Assembly (NCBI GenBank): GCA_017416345.1
Contig: JAFQCR010000015.1
Location: 62,001 to 126,000 of the forward strand
Direction: 5' to 3'
DNA: 64,000 nt
From: Clostridia bacterium
Lineage (GTDB): Bacteria > Bacillota > Clostridia > Oscillospirales > Acutalibacteraceae
Part shown: one piece after another, positions 17,094-25,939 of the stretch
Position numbering within the stretch: position 1 is the first letter of the stretch
Layout: the number at the start of each line of letters is the position of its first letter
Notes under the pieces: generated by a model
The model's input: only the letters and a program-made list of their open reading frames with translations
The model's database searches: none
Told to the model about the DNA's origin: nothing
Translations under genes and position numbers: made by a program

Positions 17094-17817
17094 TCTTCCT
17101 CAACCTCCTCTCCAATTTACCGACAAGCCAGGTCAGCACTACAACAAGAACAAGGTATACCAAAGCAATAGCTATCAACGGCATAAAGGCAGAATATGTC
17201 TGGTTTCTGATGTTGTTACCGGCCTTGGTTAGGTCCATAATACCAACATAACCTGCAACAGAGGTCTCCTTGAGTAAAGCTATGAACTCGTTGAGAAGTG
17301 TAGGCAAGGTATTCTTTATCGTCTGCGGAAGGATGATAAAGATCATAGTCTGAACATAATTGAAGCCGATAGAACGGCCTGCCTCCAGCTGACCCTTATC
17401 AATGGACATAATACCGCCACGGAAGATCTCGGCCACATAAGCGCCCGAATTGATACCGAAGGCGATAGTTGCAACCATAATTCCGTTGTCAGAGGTTGCA
17501 AAGACGATAAAGTACATTATCAAAAGCTGTACAACAACAGGTGTTCCGCGGATAACGGTAAGATAAAGCTTACATATCCAGTTGATAACAGCCATTAAAT
17601 AAAATCCAAAGCCGCCGTTCTTTTTAAAAGTCTCGTAGTTATTGTCGTAGGTAGTTCTGACAGCGGCAACAAGAATACCGAGCACAACACCTATAACTGC
17701 TGACAAAATAGTCAGCAAAATAGTGTTGAAGAAGCCCTGCACAAGAAACTCCCAGCGGTCATCTTCAATAAAATTAAGAATGAATTGTTCTTTCTGTTCA
17801 AGAAACCATTCTTTCAT
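17083..17817 (-). CDS. Polar amino-acid ABC transporter, permease (HisM/GlnP family)
   Basis: A 244-residue inner-membrane protein with about five helices, the family entry block [18 protein letters not shown], and the ATPase-docking EAA motif [21 protein letters not shown] region (about 155-175). [19 protein letters not shown] is typical of the HisM/GlnP family. The start is ATG 17817 with AAGGGG 8 bases upstream; a longer version would run into the terminator hairpin region. One permease gene is present, so the pore is probably a homodimer. Confidence 0.92.
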   Translation of the reverse strand: MKEWFLEQKEQFILNFIEDDRWEFLVQGFFNTILLTILSAVIGVVLGILVAAVRTTYDNNYETFKKNGGFGFYLMAVINWICKLYLTVIRGTPVVVQLLIMYFIVFATSDNGIMVATIAFGINSGAYVAEIFRGGIMSIDKGQLEAGRSIGFNYVQTMIFIILPQTIKNTLPTLLNEFIALLKETSVAGYVGIMDLTKAGNNIRNQTYSAFMPLIAIALVYLVLVVVLTWLVGKLERRLRKSDH

Positions 17818-17845
17818 AATAAGTCCCCTTAAATAGATATATATC

Positions 17846-17876
17846 AAAAAATAAGGGCGGTAGGAGCACCGCCCTT
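17846..17876 (-). terminator. Internal terminator between binding-protein and permease genes
   Basis: A perfect 9-bp stem, AAGGGCGGT (17853-17861) / ACCGCCCTT (17868-17876), followed on the minus strand by ATTTTTTG. It lies 18 bases after the binding-protein stop and should make that transcript more abundant than the permease and ATPase messages. Confidence 0.85.
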
Positions 17877-17893
17877 AACAGATAAGCAAATTA

Positions 17894-18697
17894 TTAGTCA
17901 GCCTTGATGTACTTGTCAACGATCTTCTTAACGGTGCCATCCTTAATGAGCTCGTCAAGAGCCTTGTTGATCTTGTTAAGAAGCTCGGTGTTGTTCTTCG
18001 CAAGGCAGATTGCGTAATCTTCCTCTGCATAAGAACCTTCAAGGATCTTAAGACCCTTGTTGGCTGCAACATAAGCCTTAGCAGGCTCGTTATCAATGAT
18101 AACTGCGGTCACCTTGCCGGTAAGAAGAGCCTGAACTGCGTCAGCACCGGTGTTGTACTGAGCAACCTTATCCTTGCCGAAGCCCCAGTTTTCGGGATCA
18201 TCGGAAGCATAGATGTCACCGGTAGTACCCATCTGAACGCCGATCTTGATGCCGTCCTTAACGCCTACGGGATTCTCCTCTGCGTCAAATCCGGTGTAGA
18301 AGTCCTCAAAAGAAGCATACTCGCTGTTTTCAAGAACGATAACCGACTGAATACCCTTTGCATAGCTGGTAGTGAAGTTAACACTCTTGAGTCTGTCCTC
18401 GGTAACGGTCATACCGGCCATACCCATATCATACTTACCGGATGAAACACCGGCAACGATAGAGTCAAACTCAATGTCCTTGATCTCGAGCTTCATGTCG
18501 AGCTTCTTGGCGATCTCAGCAGCGATCTCTGCATCAATACCTACGATCTTGCCACCCTCATAATACTCATACGGGGGGAATGCTGCGTTGGTAGCCATAA
18601 CAAGAGTCTTCTCATCGTCAGAGCCGCCGCAGCCTGCAAGTGCGCAGATCGCAAATACCATAACCAATGCGAGAATTAATGAAATAAGCTTTTTCAT
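17894..18697 (-). CDS. Polar amino-acid ABC transporter, substrate-binding lipoprotein
   Basis: The 267-residue protein has a lipoprotein signal with lipobox LAGC and a family 3 solute-binding domain: ATNAAFPPYEYYEGGKIVGIDAEIA at the head, DMGMAGMTVTEDR with the conserved Arg region, and TSYAKGIQSVIV. It captures the amino acid outside the membrane and delivers it to the permease. It is the first gene of the operon, has its own promoter at 18739-18767 and is followed by an internal terminator. Confidence 0.93.
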   Translation of the reverse strand: MKKLISLILALVMVFAICALAGCGGSDDEKTLVMATNAAFPPYEYYEGGKIVGIDAEIAAEIAKKLDMKLEIKDIEFDSIVAGVSSGKYDMGMAGMTVTEDRLKSVNFTTSYAKGIQSVIVLENSEYASFEDFYTGFDAEENPVGVKDGIKIGVQMGTTGDIYASDDPENWGFGKDKVAQYNTGADAVQALLTGKVTAVIIDNEPAKAYVAANKGLKILEGSYAEEDYAICLAKNNTELLNKINKALDELIKDGTVKKIVDKYIKAD

Positions 18698-18738
18698 AAA
18701 TTTACCCTCCTGATCTTTCGATCAATTATTATGTCAAG

Positions 18739-18767
18739 ATTATATCACTCGGTGAATAAAAATGCAA
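18739..18767 (-). promoter_or_regulatory. Promoter of the amino-acid transport operon
   Basis: TTGCAT (18767-18762), 17 bases, TATAAT (18744-18739). The -35 touches the foot of the radA terminator stem, so the two signals are packed end to end. Confidence 0.75.
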
Positions 18768-18808
18768 GCGGTTTTTGAATAATTTGTATAATTACACAAA
18801 AACCGCTT
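18756..18808 (-). terminator. Terminator downstream of radA
   Basis: AAGCGGTTTTTG (18766-18777) and CAAAAACCGCTT (18797-18808) form a 12-bp stem with a 19-base loop; the minus strand continues GCATTTTT. It begins 14 bases after the radA stop. Confidence 0.7.
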
Positions 18809-18821
18809 AAAAAATCACATA

Positions 18822-20186
18822 TTAAAAGACGTTTGCGATAGCCTCGTGAAGGTTTCTGACGCCGATAACCTCTATATCAGTCTTAACCTTCAGCTGTTTC
18901 AGACACGATCTCGGGACTATACATTTGTCAAAACCAAGTCGTGCAGCCTCGGAAATACGTGCCGAAATACGTGAGACCGACCTGACCTCTCCCGAAAGAC
19001 CGATCTCCCCTATTGCCACCACGTTATCGGGTACGGGCTTGTCCGTGATACCCGAAACCAAGGCCAAAGCCACCGACAGATCTGCCGCAGGCTCATCAAG
19101 ATGCAGACCGCCGACGATGTTTAGATAGGTGTCCATAGTTGAAAAGCGGTAGCCGAAGCGCTTCTCCAAAACGGCAAGAATTAAGTTCAAACGGTTAAAA
19201 TCAAATCCGGTTGACATTCTTCGAGCATTACCGAAGCCCGATGTGCAAACAAGGCTCTGAACCTCGGCTAAAATAGGACGTGAACCCTCCATAACACATG
19301 AAATACAGTTGCCTGATACGTTAGTGTTACGCTCCGAAAGCAGAGCCGCCGAAGGGTTTTCGACCTCCGAAAGACCAATATCATTCATTTCAAAAACGCC
19401 GATCTCGTTAGTCGAACCGAAACGGTTTTTGACGGCACGTAAGATACGGTATGCATAGTTTCTTTCGCCCTCGAAATACAGCACAGCATCAACGATATGC
19501 TCCATAACTTTAGGCCCTGCAATAGCACCGTCCTTATTGACGTGACCGACAATAATAATCGGAATATCAAGCGATTTACCTGTTCTTAAAAGCAGGTTTG
19601 TACACTCTCTGACCTGGGTGACGCTACCGGGTGACGACTGTATCTCGGCGTGATTCATGGTCTGAATGGAGTCGATCATAACGACCTGCGGCTTTTGCGA
19701 TTTTATATATTCGCAGACCGTTTCAACGTCGGTTTCGGTCATAATAAGCAGTTGGTCGCTGTTGACGCCCAAACGCTCGGCACGGAGCTTCAGTTGCTTG
19801 GCCGATTCCTCACCTGAAACGTACAGTACGGTCTTATCATTGGAAAAGGTTCCGCAGGCCTGCATCAAAAGGGTCGATTTTCCGATACCGGGGTCACCCG
19901 AAAGCAAAACGACCGAGCCCTTAACAAGGCCGCCGCCCAGCACACGGTCAAGCTCACCTATGCCGGTATTATAGCGCAGTTCATCGCTTGTGCTGATATC
20001 CGACACGGCAGAAACATTGGAAAAAGTGCGGTTTTTGTTCGAAACTGTCGCAACCGAAGCACTGCTTTTGGTTTCGATCTCCTCATTCATAGTGTTCCAT
20101 TCACGGCAACCGGGACATTGACCCGACCATTTTGGCGAAGAATATCCGCACGAAGAACACACAAACAAGGTCTTTAATTTTGCCAT
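18822..20186 (-). CDS. radA: DNA repair protein RadA
   Basis: The 454-residue protein has the RadA/Sms order: N-terminal zinc finger (CSSCGYSS...CPGC), RecA-like ATPase with Walker A GDPGIGKST and Walker B VVMIDSIQTM, the RadA-specific KNRFGSTNEIGVFEM, and a C-terminal Lon-protease-like domain (GGLHLDEPAADLSVALAL). It is a branch-migration helicase in recombination. GGGGAG lies 8 bases before ATG. It follows cwlD by 2 bases, so they are cotranscribed. Confidence 0.96.
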   Translation of the reverse strand: MAKLKTLFVCSSCGYSSPKWSGQCPGCREWNTMNEEIETKSSASVATVSNKNRTFSNVSAVSDISTSDELRYNTGIGELDRVLGGGLVKGSVVLLSGDPGIGKSTLLMQACGTFSNDKTVLYVSGEESAKQLKLRAERLGVNSDQLLIMTETDVETVCEYIKSQKPQVVMIDSIQTMNHAEIQSSPGSVTQVRECTNLLLRTGKSLDIPIIIVGHVNKDGAIAGPKVMEHIVDAVLYFEGERNYAYRILRAVKNRFGSTNEIGVFEMNDIGLSEVENPSAALLSERNTNVSGNCISCVMEGSRPILAEVQSLVCTSGFGNARRMSTGFDFNRLNLILAVLEKRFGYRFSTMDTYLNIVGGLHLDEPAADLSVALALVSGITDKPVPDNVVAIGEIGLSGEVRSVSRISARISEAARLGFDKCIVPRSCLKQLKVKTDIEVIGVRNLHEAIANVF

Positions 20187-20188
20187 TT

Positions 20189-20908
20189 TTATGACTCCCC
20201 TATTTTAACTTCTGTTTTTCTGTAATTTATGATCCCGTAAGCCAACGCTGTGGCAATTTTCAGCTGATAACCGTCATCCTTGAGATTTTCAAGATCACTT
20301 GGATTGCTCAAAAATCCGCATTCAACAATAACCGCAGGAACGGCAGCGTGATTCAACAAATAAATATCCTTGGGGCTTGGCTTGATCACACGCTTATTGT
20401 CGGTCTGAACGTGGTTTGCGACCGATGCCTGCAACAGCGAAGCCAGCTCCTTTGCGCCGTCTGTCTTGGCGTAAAACACCTGTGCACCGTGAGGCTGTGT
20501 GGTGGAGTATTTATTCATATGAATGCTGACAAAAATACTGTTTTTGTATTCCGTCATCAGCTTGACACGGTTTTTTATGTCGCTGACCTTGGCCTTTTCG
20601 CCGTCGGTCGGGTCGTTGGTGGAGCTATCATCCGAGCGCACCAAAACGGTTTTATACCCCAAAACACGCAACACGGCATCAAGCTTCAAAGCAATTTTGA
20701 GGTTAAGCTCCTTCTCAACCGTTCCGTCGTGTGCAACCGCACCGCCGTCAAACCCGCCGTGACCTGCATCTATGATAACGCAGAACGGTTCTTCTGCTTT
20801 GGAAGCCGACACAATATCTGATATAAACGTTGATTCTGTAGCACCGCAAAGCGATATTGCAACGACACAGAGCAAGCAAAGTACTCCGCATACAAGCCTT
20901 TTAAACAT
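20189..20908 (-). CDS. cwlD: CwlD-type N-acetylmuramoyl-L-alanine amidase
   Basis: A short N-terminal hydrophobic signal (residues 5-25) precedes an Amidase_3 domain: VIIDAGHGGFDGGAV (zinc His), EKELNLKIALKL (zinc Glu), SIHMNKYS (zinc His) and VIVECGFLSNPSDL (catalytic Glu). Size (239 residues) and position match CwlD, which with PdaA makes muramic delta-lactam in the spore cortex; a general cell-wall amidase is the alternative. I start at ATG 20908, with GGGTG just upstream; the TTG at 20920 lacks a site. It lies between a GH3 gene and radA. Confidence 0.82.
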   Translation of the reverse strand: MFKRLVCGVLCLLCVVAISLCGATESTFISDIVSASKAEEPFCVIIDAGHGGFDGGAVAHDGTVEKELNLKIALKLDAVLRVLGYKTVLVRSDDSSTNDPTDGEKAKVSDIKNRVKLMTEYKNSIFVSIHMNKYSTTQPHGAQVFYAKTDGAKELASLLQASVANHVQTDNKRVIKPSPKDIYLLNHAAVPAVIVECGFLSNPSDLENLKDDGYQLKIATALAYGIINYRKTEVKIGES

Positions 20909-20950
20909 AAAATCACCCAAGGTATATTATGTTTAAGGCAAAAGAAATAT

Positions 20951-23101
20951 TTATTTTACACGGACGGTAATTTTGTTTTCAGTAAGGCAGTTTGCTCCGA
21001 CAAAAATTTCAAACTCGCCCTTTTCGATCACATAGTCACCGTTTTCGTTATAGAAGCCAAGACTTTCAGCACCAACGCTGAATGAAACCGTTTTGGTTGT
21101 TCCCTTTTCGATAAGCACCTTTTCATAGCCCTTAAGCTCTCTGATCGGGCGCATGATTGATGCAACCTTATCACGGATATACAGCTGAACGGTCTCTTTA
21201 CCGTCGTAATCACCGACGTTGGCAACGTCAACCGAAACCGTGAAGGACTTACCGTTCAAGAGATCATTATACTCGATTTCGGTCGTATCGCACTTAGGTG
21301 CAGAATACTCAAAACTTGTGTAAGACAAGCCGTAACCGAAGGGATACATAGGTGTTGCGACGCTGTCAACGTAGTTATTCTGCGGATTCACACCGTAATA
21401 GCCGTCAACGGGACGACCGCTTGCGGTAATGTTGTAATAAAGCGGAATATGACCGGTTTTTCTCGGGAAAGTAACAGCAGTTTTACCGCTGGGTACAGTA
21501 TCGCCAAACAAAATATCGGCGGCGGCATTAGCCGTCTCGGAGCCTGAATGCCAAGCGTAAACAATAGCATCAAGCTTATCGGCAACACCCTCCAAGGCCA
21601 TGGGACGTGCCGAGAAGATAACACCGACCGTCTTTTTGCCCATAGAGTGCATCTTATCAACAAGCTCAAGCTGATCCTTGGACAAGGAAATATCCGAGAC
21701 CGAGTAAGCCTCGCCCGTTGTGAGATAGCTTTCACCAAGTGCAAGTACCACAACATCCGACTTATAATTTATCGTGCTTGAATTATCAAAAATTCCCGAA
21801 AGATCACGGCAGAAAAGCTTTCCTCCGCGAAGCTTTGACTTCATAGCCTCAAGGAAGTTGGGTGTTTCGTCGGCCGAGCCGTCAAGCGTCCAGGTTCCGA
21901 GCAAGGAACGGCGCTCGGTCACAAACGGACCGACAAGACCGATATTGGCATCTTTTTTAAGCGGCAGAACACCGTTGTTTTTCAAAAGGACCATCGATTC
22001 TGCGGCCAAGGCTTTCGCATCAGCAAGATGCTCTGCACGATCGTAATCGACCTTTTCACCGTAAGGACGGTCAAACAGACCCATTGCCAATTTTACACAA
22101 AGTATACGCTTAACTGCCAAGTCGACCGTGCTTTCCGAGACCTTACCGTCAAGCACAAGCTTTTCAAGATTTTCGATATAGCACTTATCGCACATATCAA
22201 GGTCAAGACCTGCCTCGAGTGCTTTTTTGGTGCAATCCGCTCTATCCTCGGCATAGCCCTGACGTGCGAGCTGCTCAACAGCCGCCCAATCGGAAACTAC
22301 AAAGCCTTCAAACTTGAGCTTATCACGCAAAATATCCGAAAGATACTTTTTGCTTCCCGTAACGGGGGTTCCGTTGATATCGTTAAACGACGACATAACC
22401 GTTCCGACACCTGCTTTGACCGCGGCACGGAATGCGGGAACAATTGTGTTATAAAGGGTGGTATCCGAAATCTCGGTTCTGAAATAGTCACGTCCGCCCT
22501 CGCTCGCACCGTAGCCCAAATAGTGCTTGGCACAGGCAACTATACTGTCTTTTGCGGTCAGGTCATCACCCTGGAAGCCCTTTACACAAGCCTCGGCAAC
22601 ACGAGCGCCTACATACGGATCCTCACCGGGACCCTCGACCATTCTTCCCCATCTCGGGTCGTGGCAAAGGTCAAGCATGGGAGAAAACGTCCAACGGATA
22701 CCGTCGGAAACTGCTTCCTCTGCGATATTATGATAGCATTTTTCAACAAGGCTGTCGTTAAAGGCGGCCGCCGATGCCAACGGCAACGGATAAACCGTTC
22801 TGTGACCGTGGATAACGTCACGCCCGTAGATCATGGGAATCTTCATACGGCTTTCTTCAACGGCTATTTTCTGAAGCTCGTTATAAAACTCCATATTAAC
22901 GTGACCCTGCGGATCGTTACCTGCCGTTGCTGATGAAGCAAGGATAATAGAACCGACATTACCCTCACGGATAAATGACTTCAAAGAATCAAAATCATTT
23001 TTAAAAGAAGTTATCGTTATCTGGTTCAATTGACCAACCTTTTCTTTTAAAGTCATCTGTGAAATGATTTTTTCAGCTCTTTCTTCAAACTGCTTATACA
23101 T
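20951..23101 (-). CDS. Glycoside hydrolase family 3 beta-glucosidase-type enzyme
   Basis: The 716-residue protein has a GH3 N-terminal barrel (KEKVGQLNQIT, IYGRDVIHGHRTVYPLPLA, SPMLDLCHDPRWGR) with the nucleophile Asp in GFVVSDWAAVEQ, the second alpha/beta domain (ALAAESMVLLKNNGVLPL), and a C-terminal fibronectin III-like domain (VANVGDYDGKETVQLYIRD). These enzymes release glucose, xylose or other sugars from beta-linked oligosaccharides. There is no signal peptide, so it acts inside the cell. Start ATG 23101 has GGTGGG nearby; the open frame continues 88 codons further upstream but that stretch covers the promoter and the next gene's end and is not coding. Confidence 0.92.
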   Translation of the reverse strand: MYKQFEERAEKIISQMTLKEKVGQLNQITITSFKNDFDSLKSFIREGNVGSIILASSATAGNDPQGHVNMEFYNELQKIAVEESRMKIPMIYGRDVIHGHRTVYPLPLASAAAFNDSLVEKCYHNIAEEAVSDGIRWTFSPMLDLCHDPRWGRMVEGPGEDPYVGARVAEACVKGFQGDDLTAKDSIVACAKHYLGYGASEGGRDYFRTEISDTTLYNTIVPAFRAAVKAGVGTVMSSFNDINGTPVTGSKKYLSDILRDKLKFEGFVVSDWAAVEQLARQGYAEDRADCTKKALEAGLDLDMCDKCYIENLEKLVLDGKVSESTVDLAVKRILCVKLAMGLFDRPYGEKVDYDRAEHLADAKALAAESMVLLKNNGVLPLKKDANIGLVGPFVTERRSLLGTWTLDGSADETPNFLEAMKSKLRGGKLFCRDLSGIFDNSSTINYKSDVVVLALGESYLTTGEAYSVSDISLSKDQLELVDKMHSMGKKTVGVIFSARPMALEGVADKLDAIVYAWHSGSETANAAADILFGDTVPSGKTAVTFPRKTGHIPLYYNITASGRPVDGYYGVNPQNNYVDSVATPMYPFGYGLSYTSFEYSAPKCDTTEIEYNDLLNGKSFTVSVDVANVGDYDGKETVQLYIRDKVASIMRPIRELKGYEKVLIEKGTTKTVSFSVGAESLGFYNENGDYVIEKGEFEIFVGANCLTENKITVRVK

Positions 23102-23144
23102 AATACCCACCACTTCCAAAATAAAAAAATAGTTATCCTTGTTT

Positions 23145-23173
23145 ATTATAAAATATATCAAGTGATTTTTCAA
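23145..23173 (-). promoter_or_regulatory. Promoter of the GH3-cwlD-radA operon
   Basis: TTGAAA (23173-23168), 17 bases, TATAAT (23150-23145), about 44 bases upstream of the GH3 ATG. Confidence 0.75.
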
Positions 23174-23180
23174 CAAAAAC

Positions 23181-23220
23181 ATAAAAATAAAGCCTTGTAT
23201 GCTCAAACACACAAGGCTTT
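23181..23220 (-). terminator. Terminator of the feo operon
   Basis: AAAGCCTTGT (23189-23198) pairs with ACAAGGCTTT (23211-23220), followed on the minus strand by ATTTTTATG. It lies 5 bases after the stop of the small Cys-rich gene. Confidence 0.85.
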
Positions 23221-23225
23221 GTAAA

Positions 23226-23405
23226 TTATTTTTTATTGTCGTTATCGTTACAGCCTTGATCGCAGGAGCCTTGACAGTTTTTACTGCATTGCTTACCGTA
23301 AGGACAGCCAATACAGTGATCTCCACGTTTTTTGGCTCTGTAAAGGTAAAATCCGATACCTGCAACGATCAATACTACAATGGCAATTATAATAAAATTA
23401 ACCAT
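23226..23405 (-). CDS. FeoB-associated Cys-rich membrane protein
   Basis: A 59-residue reading frame directly after feoB. It has one N-terminal membrane helix (MVNFIIIAIVVLIVAGIGFYLY), a short basic stretch, then a tail with eight Cys residues... counting C-x2-C, C-x3-C, C-x3-C and C patterns (HCIGCPYGKQCSKNC). This is the FeoB-associated Cys-rich family, found next to feoB in Clostridia and thought to help Fe2+ transport or sensing; its mechanism is not settled. The ATG is 2 bases after the feoB TAA, so translation is likely coupled. The gene is followed by the operon terminator. Confidence 0.85.
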   Translation of the reverse strand: MVNFIIIAIVVLIVAGIGFYLYRAKKRGDHCIGCPYGKQCSKNCQGSCDQGCNDNDNKK

Positions 23406-23407
23406 AA

Positions 23408-25429
23408 TTATCTTATTTTAAGCTCTTTTTTCTTATTGGCTTTAAGAGCAAGTTCCTCTTTAAGTTTTTTGTTGGTTCTGATGATAAGGAAAACAACAAC
23501 AGCGATCATTACGATGATTGCCGCAAGACCGGCAATTGCGGCACCAATGCCAAGCTTTGAAGGCTCAACAATAAGAGTGCCGACGGTGTAAACAAGGTAA
23601 GAAACGGTATAGCCCACACCAAGCTGGAGACCGATACCGGCAACGACCCATTTGCCGCTCTTCATTTCGGCATTCATAGCGCCGATCGTCGCAAAGCACG
23701 GCGGTGAGAACAGGTTGAACATAAGATACGCAAGCGCTGCGGCTTTGGAAATACCAAAAGCCAAAACAACTTCGTTACCTGCACCCTCATTCAAAACGAG
23801 TTCATCAACGTTAATGAGGTTAGAAATACCGAAGCAAACAGCCAAAGTACCGACAACATTTTCCTTTGCAATAAAGCCCGTAACAGTTGCGGCGGTGAGC
23901 TGCCAGCTCACAATACCGATGATCGGAACAAATATATAAGCAATAGGCCCGGCAATGGATGCAAGAATGGAGGAATTGGCGGTTTCGGCAACCGAGAAGC
24001 TCCAGGTAAAGGACTGCATTATCTGGACTGCGGTATTGCAAAGAAGGATGATGGTTGCGGCCTTTACGATATATGCCCAGCCACGGCTGCACATCGACTT
24101 GAAAGCACCCCAAAGACTCGGGATCTTATACTCGGGAAGCTCAATGATGAAGAAGGATTTTCTGAATTTGTGTCCTGCGATCTTATTGACCAGCAAAGCG
24201 CCGAGGAAGATAAGTACGATACCCGAAAGGTACATAACGGTGCTGACCCAGCCTGCATCGTCAAAGAAAGCACCGGCAAACAAAGCGATTACGGGGATCT
24301 TTGCGCCGCAGGGCATAAACGGAGCCAGCATTGCGGTTGCTCTGCGCTCACGCTCGTTGCGGATGGTACGGCTGGCCATTACACCGGGAACGGCACAACC
24401 AACGGTAATTACAAACGGAATGACCGACTTGCCCGAAAGTCCGACCTTTTTGAAAATGGGGTCAAGAACAACGGCAACACGTGACATATAGCCGCAATCC
24501 TCAAGAATAGCAATGAGGAAATACATTATCATAACAAGCGGTAAAAATCCGATAACGGCAATAACGCCGCCGATAACACCGTCAACAAGAAGTGCCTGAA
24601 GTAAAGGTGCGGCGTTCTCCAAAAGTCCGCCTACCCAACCCTGGAAGGCTTCAAGCCAAGCGACAAGTGTGTCAGCAATAAAGGGACCGACCCAGGCCTG
24701 CGAGATCTGGAACACAAGCCACATGACAACTGCGAATATCGGAATACCGAGCCATTTATTAGTAAGAACAGCATCGATGCTGTCACCGACGTTTTTGTCC
24801 TTGGTCATCACCTTACGGGTCTCGACCTCTTTAACAATACCGTTTACAAACTCAAAGCGTGCACGGTCGGCGGCCACAACAGCCTCTTTGCTGGTAAGGT
24901 CAACACCCTCTTGTGAATAAGGTGCCTTCTGCTCGGAGCCTATGTGCTTAACTGCGGCTTCTACAACTGCCTTAAGACCGTCTGCCGATGTGGAAATCGT
25001 GTTTACAACGGGACAGCCAAGCTTTTTGGACAATGCATCCGAATCAATGACGGTCTCCTTTTTCTCGTTGATATCGCTCTTGTTGAGGGCAACAACTACG
25101 GGGATTCCAAGCTCAAGAAGCTGTGTTGTGAAAAACAAGCTACGGCTTAAGTTTGTAGCGTCAACGATATTGATGATAACATCGGGGTTCTCATTCTTAA
25201 CGTATGTACTTGTTACGCTTTCCTCGCTTGTAAACGGTGACATTGAATATGCACCGGGAAGGTCAACTGCGATAAGCTGTGCATCTCCTGCATACGCTTT
25301 CTTAATTGGGTGCTCCTTTTTGTCAACGGTGACTCCTGCCCAGTTACCCACCTTTTCATTGCTTCCGGTAAGCGCATTGTACATTGTCGTTTTACCGGAG
25401 TTAGGGTTACCTGTTAATGCGATTCTCAT
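23408..25429 (-). CDS. feoB: Ferrous iron transport protein FeoB
   Basis: The 673-residue protein starts with a G domain: G1 GNPNSGKTT, G2 GVTVDKKE, G3 DLPGAYSM and G4 NKSD. The GTPase is followed by a helical linker and a membrane domain with two Gate motifs (CAVPGVMASRTI and PPCFATIGAM). It imports Fe2+ across the membrane. AGGAGG lies 10 bases before ATG. It follows feoA with a 96-base gap that contains the palindrome TTAGTGGTGGCTAA, one of three similar sites in the operon. Confidence 0.97.
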   Translation of the reverse strand: MRIALTGNPNSGKTTMYNALTGSNEKVGNWAGVTVDKKEHPIKKAYAGDAQLIAVDLPGAYSMSPFTSEESVTSTYVKNENPDVIINIVDATNLSRSLFFTTQLLELGIPVVVALNKSDINEKKETVIDSDALSKKLGCPVVNTISTSADGLKAVVEAAVKHIGSEQKAPYSQEGVDLTSKEAVVAADRARFEFVNGIVKEVETRKVMTKDKNVGDSIDAVLTNKWLGIPIFAVVMWLVFQISQAWVGPFIADTLVAWLEAFQGWVGGLLENAAPLLQALLVDGVIGGVIAVIGFLPLVMIMYFLIAILEDCGYMSRVAVVLDPIFKKVGLSGKSVIPFVITVGCAVPGVMASRTIRNERERRATAMLAPFMPCGAKIPVIALFAGAFFDDAGWVSTVMYLSGIVLIFLGALLVNKIAGHKFRKSFFIIELPEYKIPSLWGAFKSMCSRGWAYIVKAATIILLCNTAVQIMQSFTWSFSVAETANSSILASIAGPIAYIFVPIIGIVSWQLTAATVTGFIAKENVVGTLAVCFGISNLINVDELVLNEGAGNEVVLAFGISKAAALAYLMFNLFSPPCFATIGAMNAEMKSGKWVVAGIGLQLGVGYTVSYLVYTVGTLIVEPSKLGIGAAIAGLAAIIVMIAVVVFLIIRTNKKLKEELALKANKKKELKIR

Positions 25430-25473
25430 AAAGATCCATCCTCCTGAAATACCTTTCTTTGAAAAACGTTCGG

Positions 25474-25487
25474 TTAGTGGTGGCTAA
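25474..25487. promoter_or_regulatory. Putative metal-regulator operator, feoA-feoB gap
   Basis: TTAGTGGTGGCTAA, an imperfect 14-base inverted repeat with the outer TTAG...CTAA shared with 25778-25791 and 25814-25827. Confidence 0.5.
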
Positions 25488-25525
25488 CTCGGAATTAAAA
25501 AAATTATCGCTGACTCAAAAATTGT

Positions 25526-25750
25526 TTAAATTTCAATTGCTTCAGCCAACTGATTGTCAATACTGTATCTTGCATCCTTGATTGAAACGACGCAACAACC
25601 CGTAAGGTGCGAAACTACGGTAATTTTTTCACCGCTGTAGCATCCGAGAGAAAACAGAAAAGCATCAAGCTCCTCATCATCGGTCTCGATGTTGCGGATC
25701 ACATATTCAATTCCCTCAACAGCATCCTTCAAGTTCATCGTTTTCACCAT
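25526..25750 (-). CDS. feoA: Ferrous iron transport protein FeoA
   Basis: A 74-residue SH3-like FeoA protein: MNLKDAVEGIEYVIRNI at the start, the central LFSLGCYSGEKITVVSHL (the FeoA 'lG...G..i.v' block) and a closing ARYSIDNQLAEAIEI. FeoA is a cytosolic partner that stimulates or couples FeoB. The start is uncertain: ATG 25750 (AAAAGG 4 bases upstream), GTG 25747 (7 bases) or ATG 25738 are all in frame; upstream codons overlap operator sequence and are less likely. It is the first gene of the feo operon. Confidence 0.9.
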   Translation of the reverse strand: MVKTMNLKDAVEGIEYVIRNIETDDEELDAFLFSLGCYSGEKITVVSHLTGCCVVSIKDARYSIDNQLAEAIEI

Positions 25751-25777
25751 TGATCCTTTTAGAAGATTTGACATCAA

Positions 25778-25791
25778 TTAGCCTCGGCTAA
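25778..25791. promoter_or_regulatory. Putative metal-regulator operator 2, feo leader
   Basis: TTAGCCTCGGCTAA, inverted repeat of TTAGCC/GGCTAA, in the feoA leader and 22 bases from the next copy. Confidence 0.6.
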
Positions 25792-25813
25792 CTCAAACAT
25801 AAACAAAAATGAG

Positions 25814-25827
25814 TTAGCAATTGCTAA
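25814..25827. promoter_or_regulatory. Putative metal-regulator operator 1, just downstream of the feo -10
   Basis: TTAGCAATTGCTAA is a perfect 14-base palindrome located 10 bases downstream of the -10, over the expected transcription start. The shape resembles DtxR/IdeR-type half-sites more than a Fur box; this is inference. Confidence 0.65.
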
Positions 25828-25836
25828 TCCTCTGGT

Positions 25837-25865
25837 ATTATAATACTATAATCAGCTTTTGTCAA
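25837..25865 (-). promoter_or_regulatory. Consensus promoter of the feo operon
   Basis: TTGACA (25865-25860), 17 bases, TATAAT (25842-25837), both perfect. Such a strong promoter needs repression, which fits the palindromes directly downstream. Confidence 0.87.
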
Positions 25866-25899
25866 GTAAAAATTTCCATATTTAATTAATTTTTTCAAT

Positions 25900-25934
25900 A
25901 AATAAAAAAGCCTGAAAACTTAAAGCTTTCAGGC
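25900..25934 (-). terminator. Terminator after the TIGR04086 gene
   Basis: GCCTGAAA (25910-25917) pairs with TTTCAGGC (25927-25934); the minus strand then reads TTTTTTATTT. Confidence 0.88.
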
Positions 25935-25939
25935 AAAAC

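Noticed and set aside
23102..23365. Upstream extension of the GH3 reading frame by 88 codons
   Set aside because: It crosses a consensus promoter, the feo terminator and the small Cys-rich gene; the GH3 domain begins normally at 23101 with a ribosome site.
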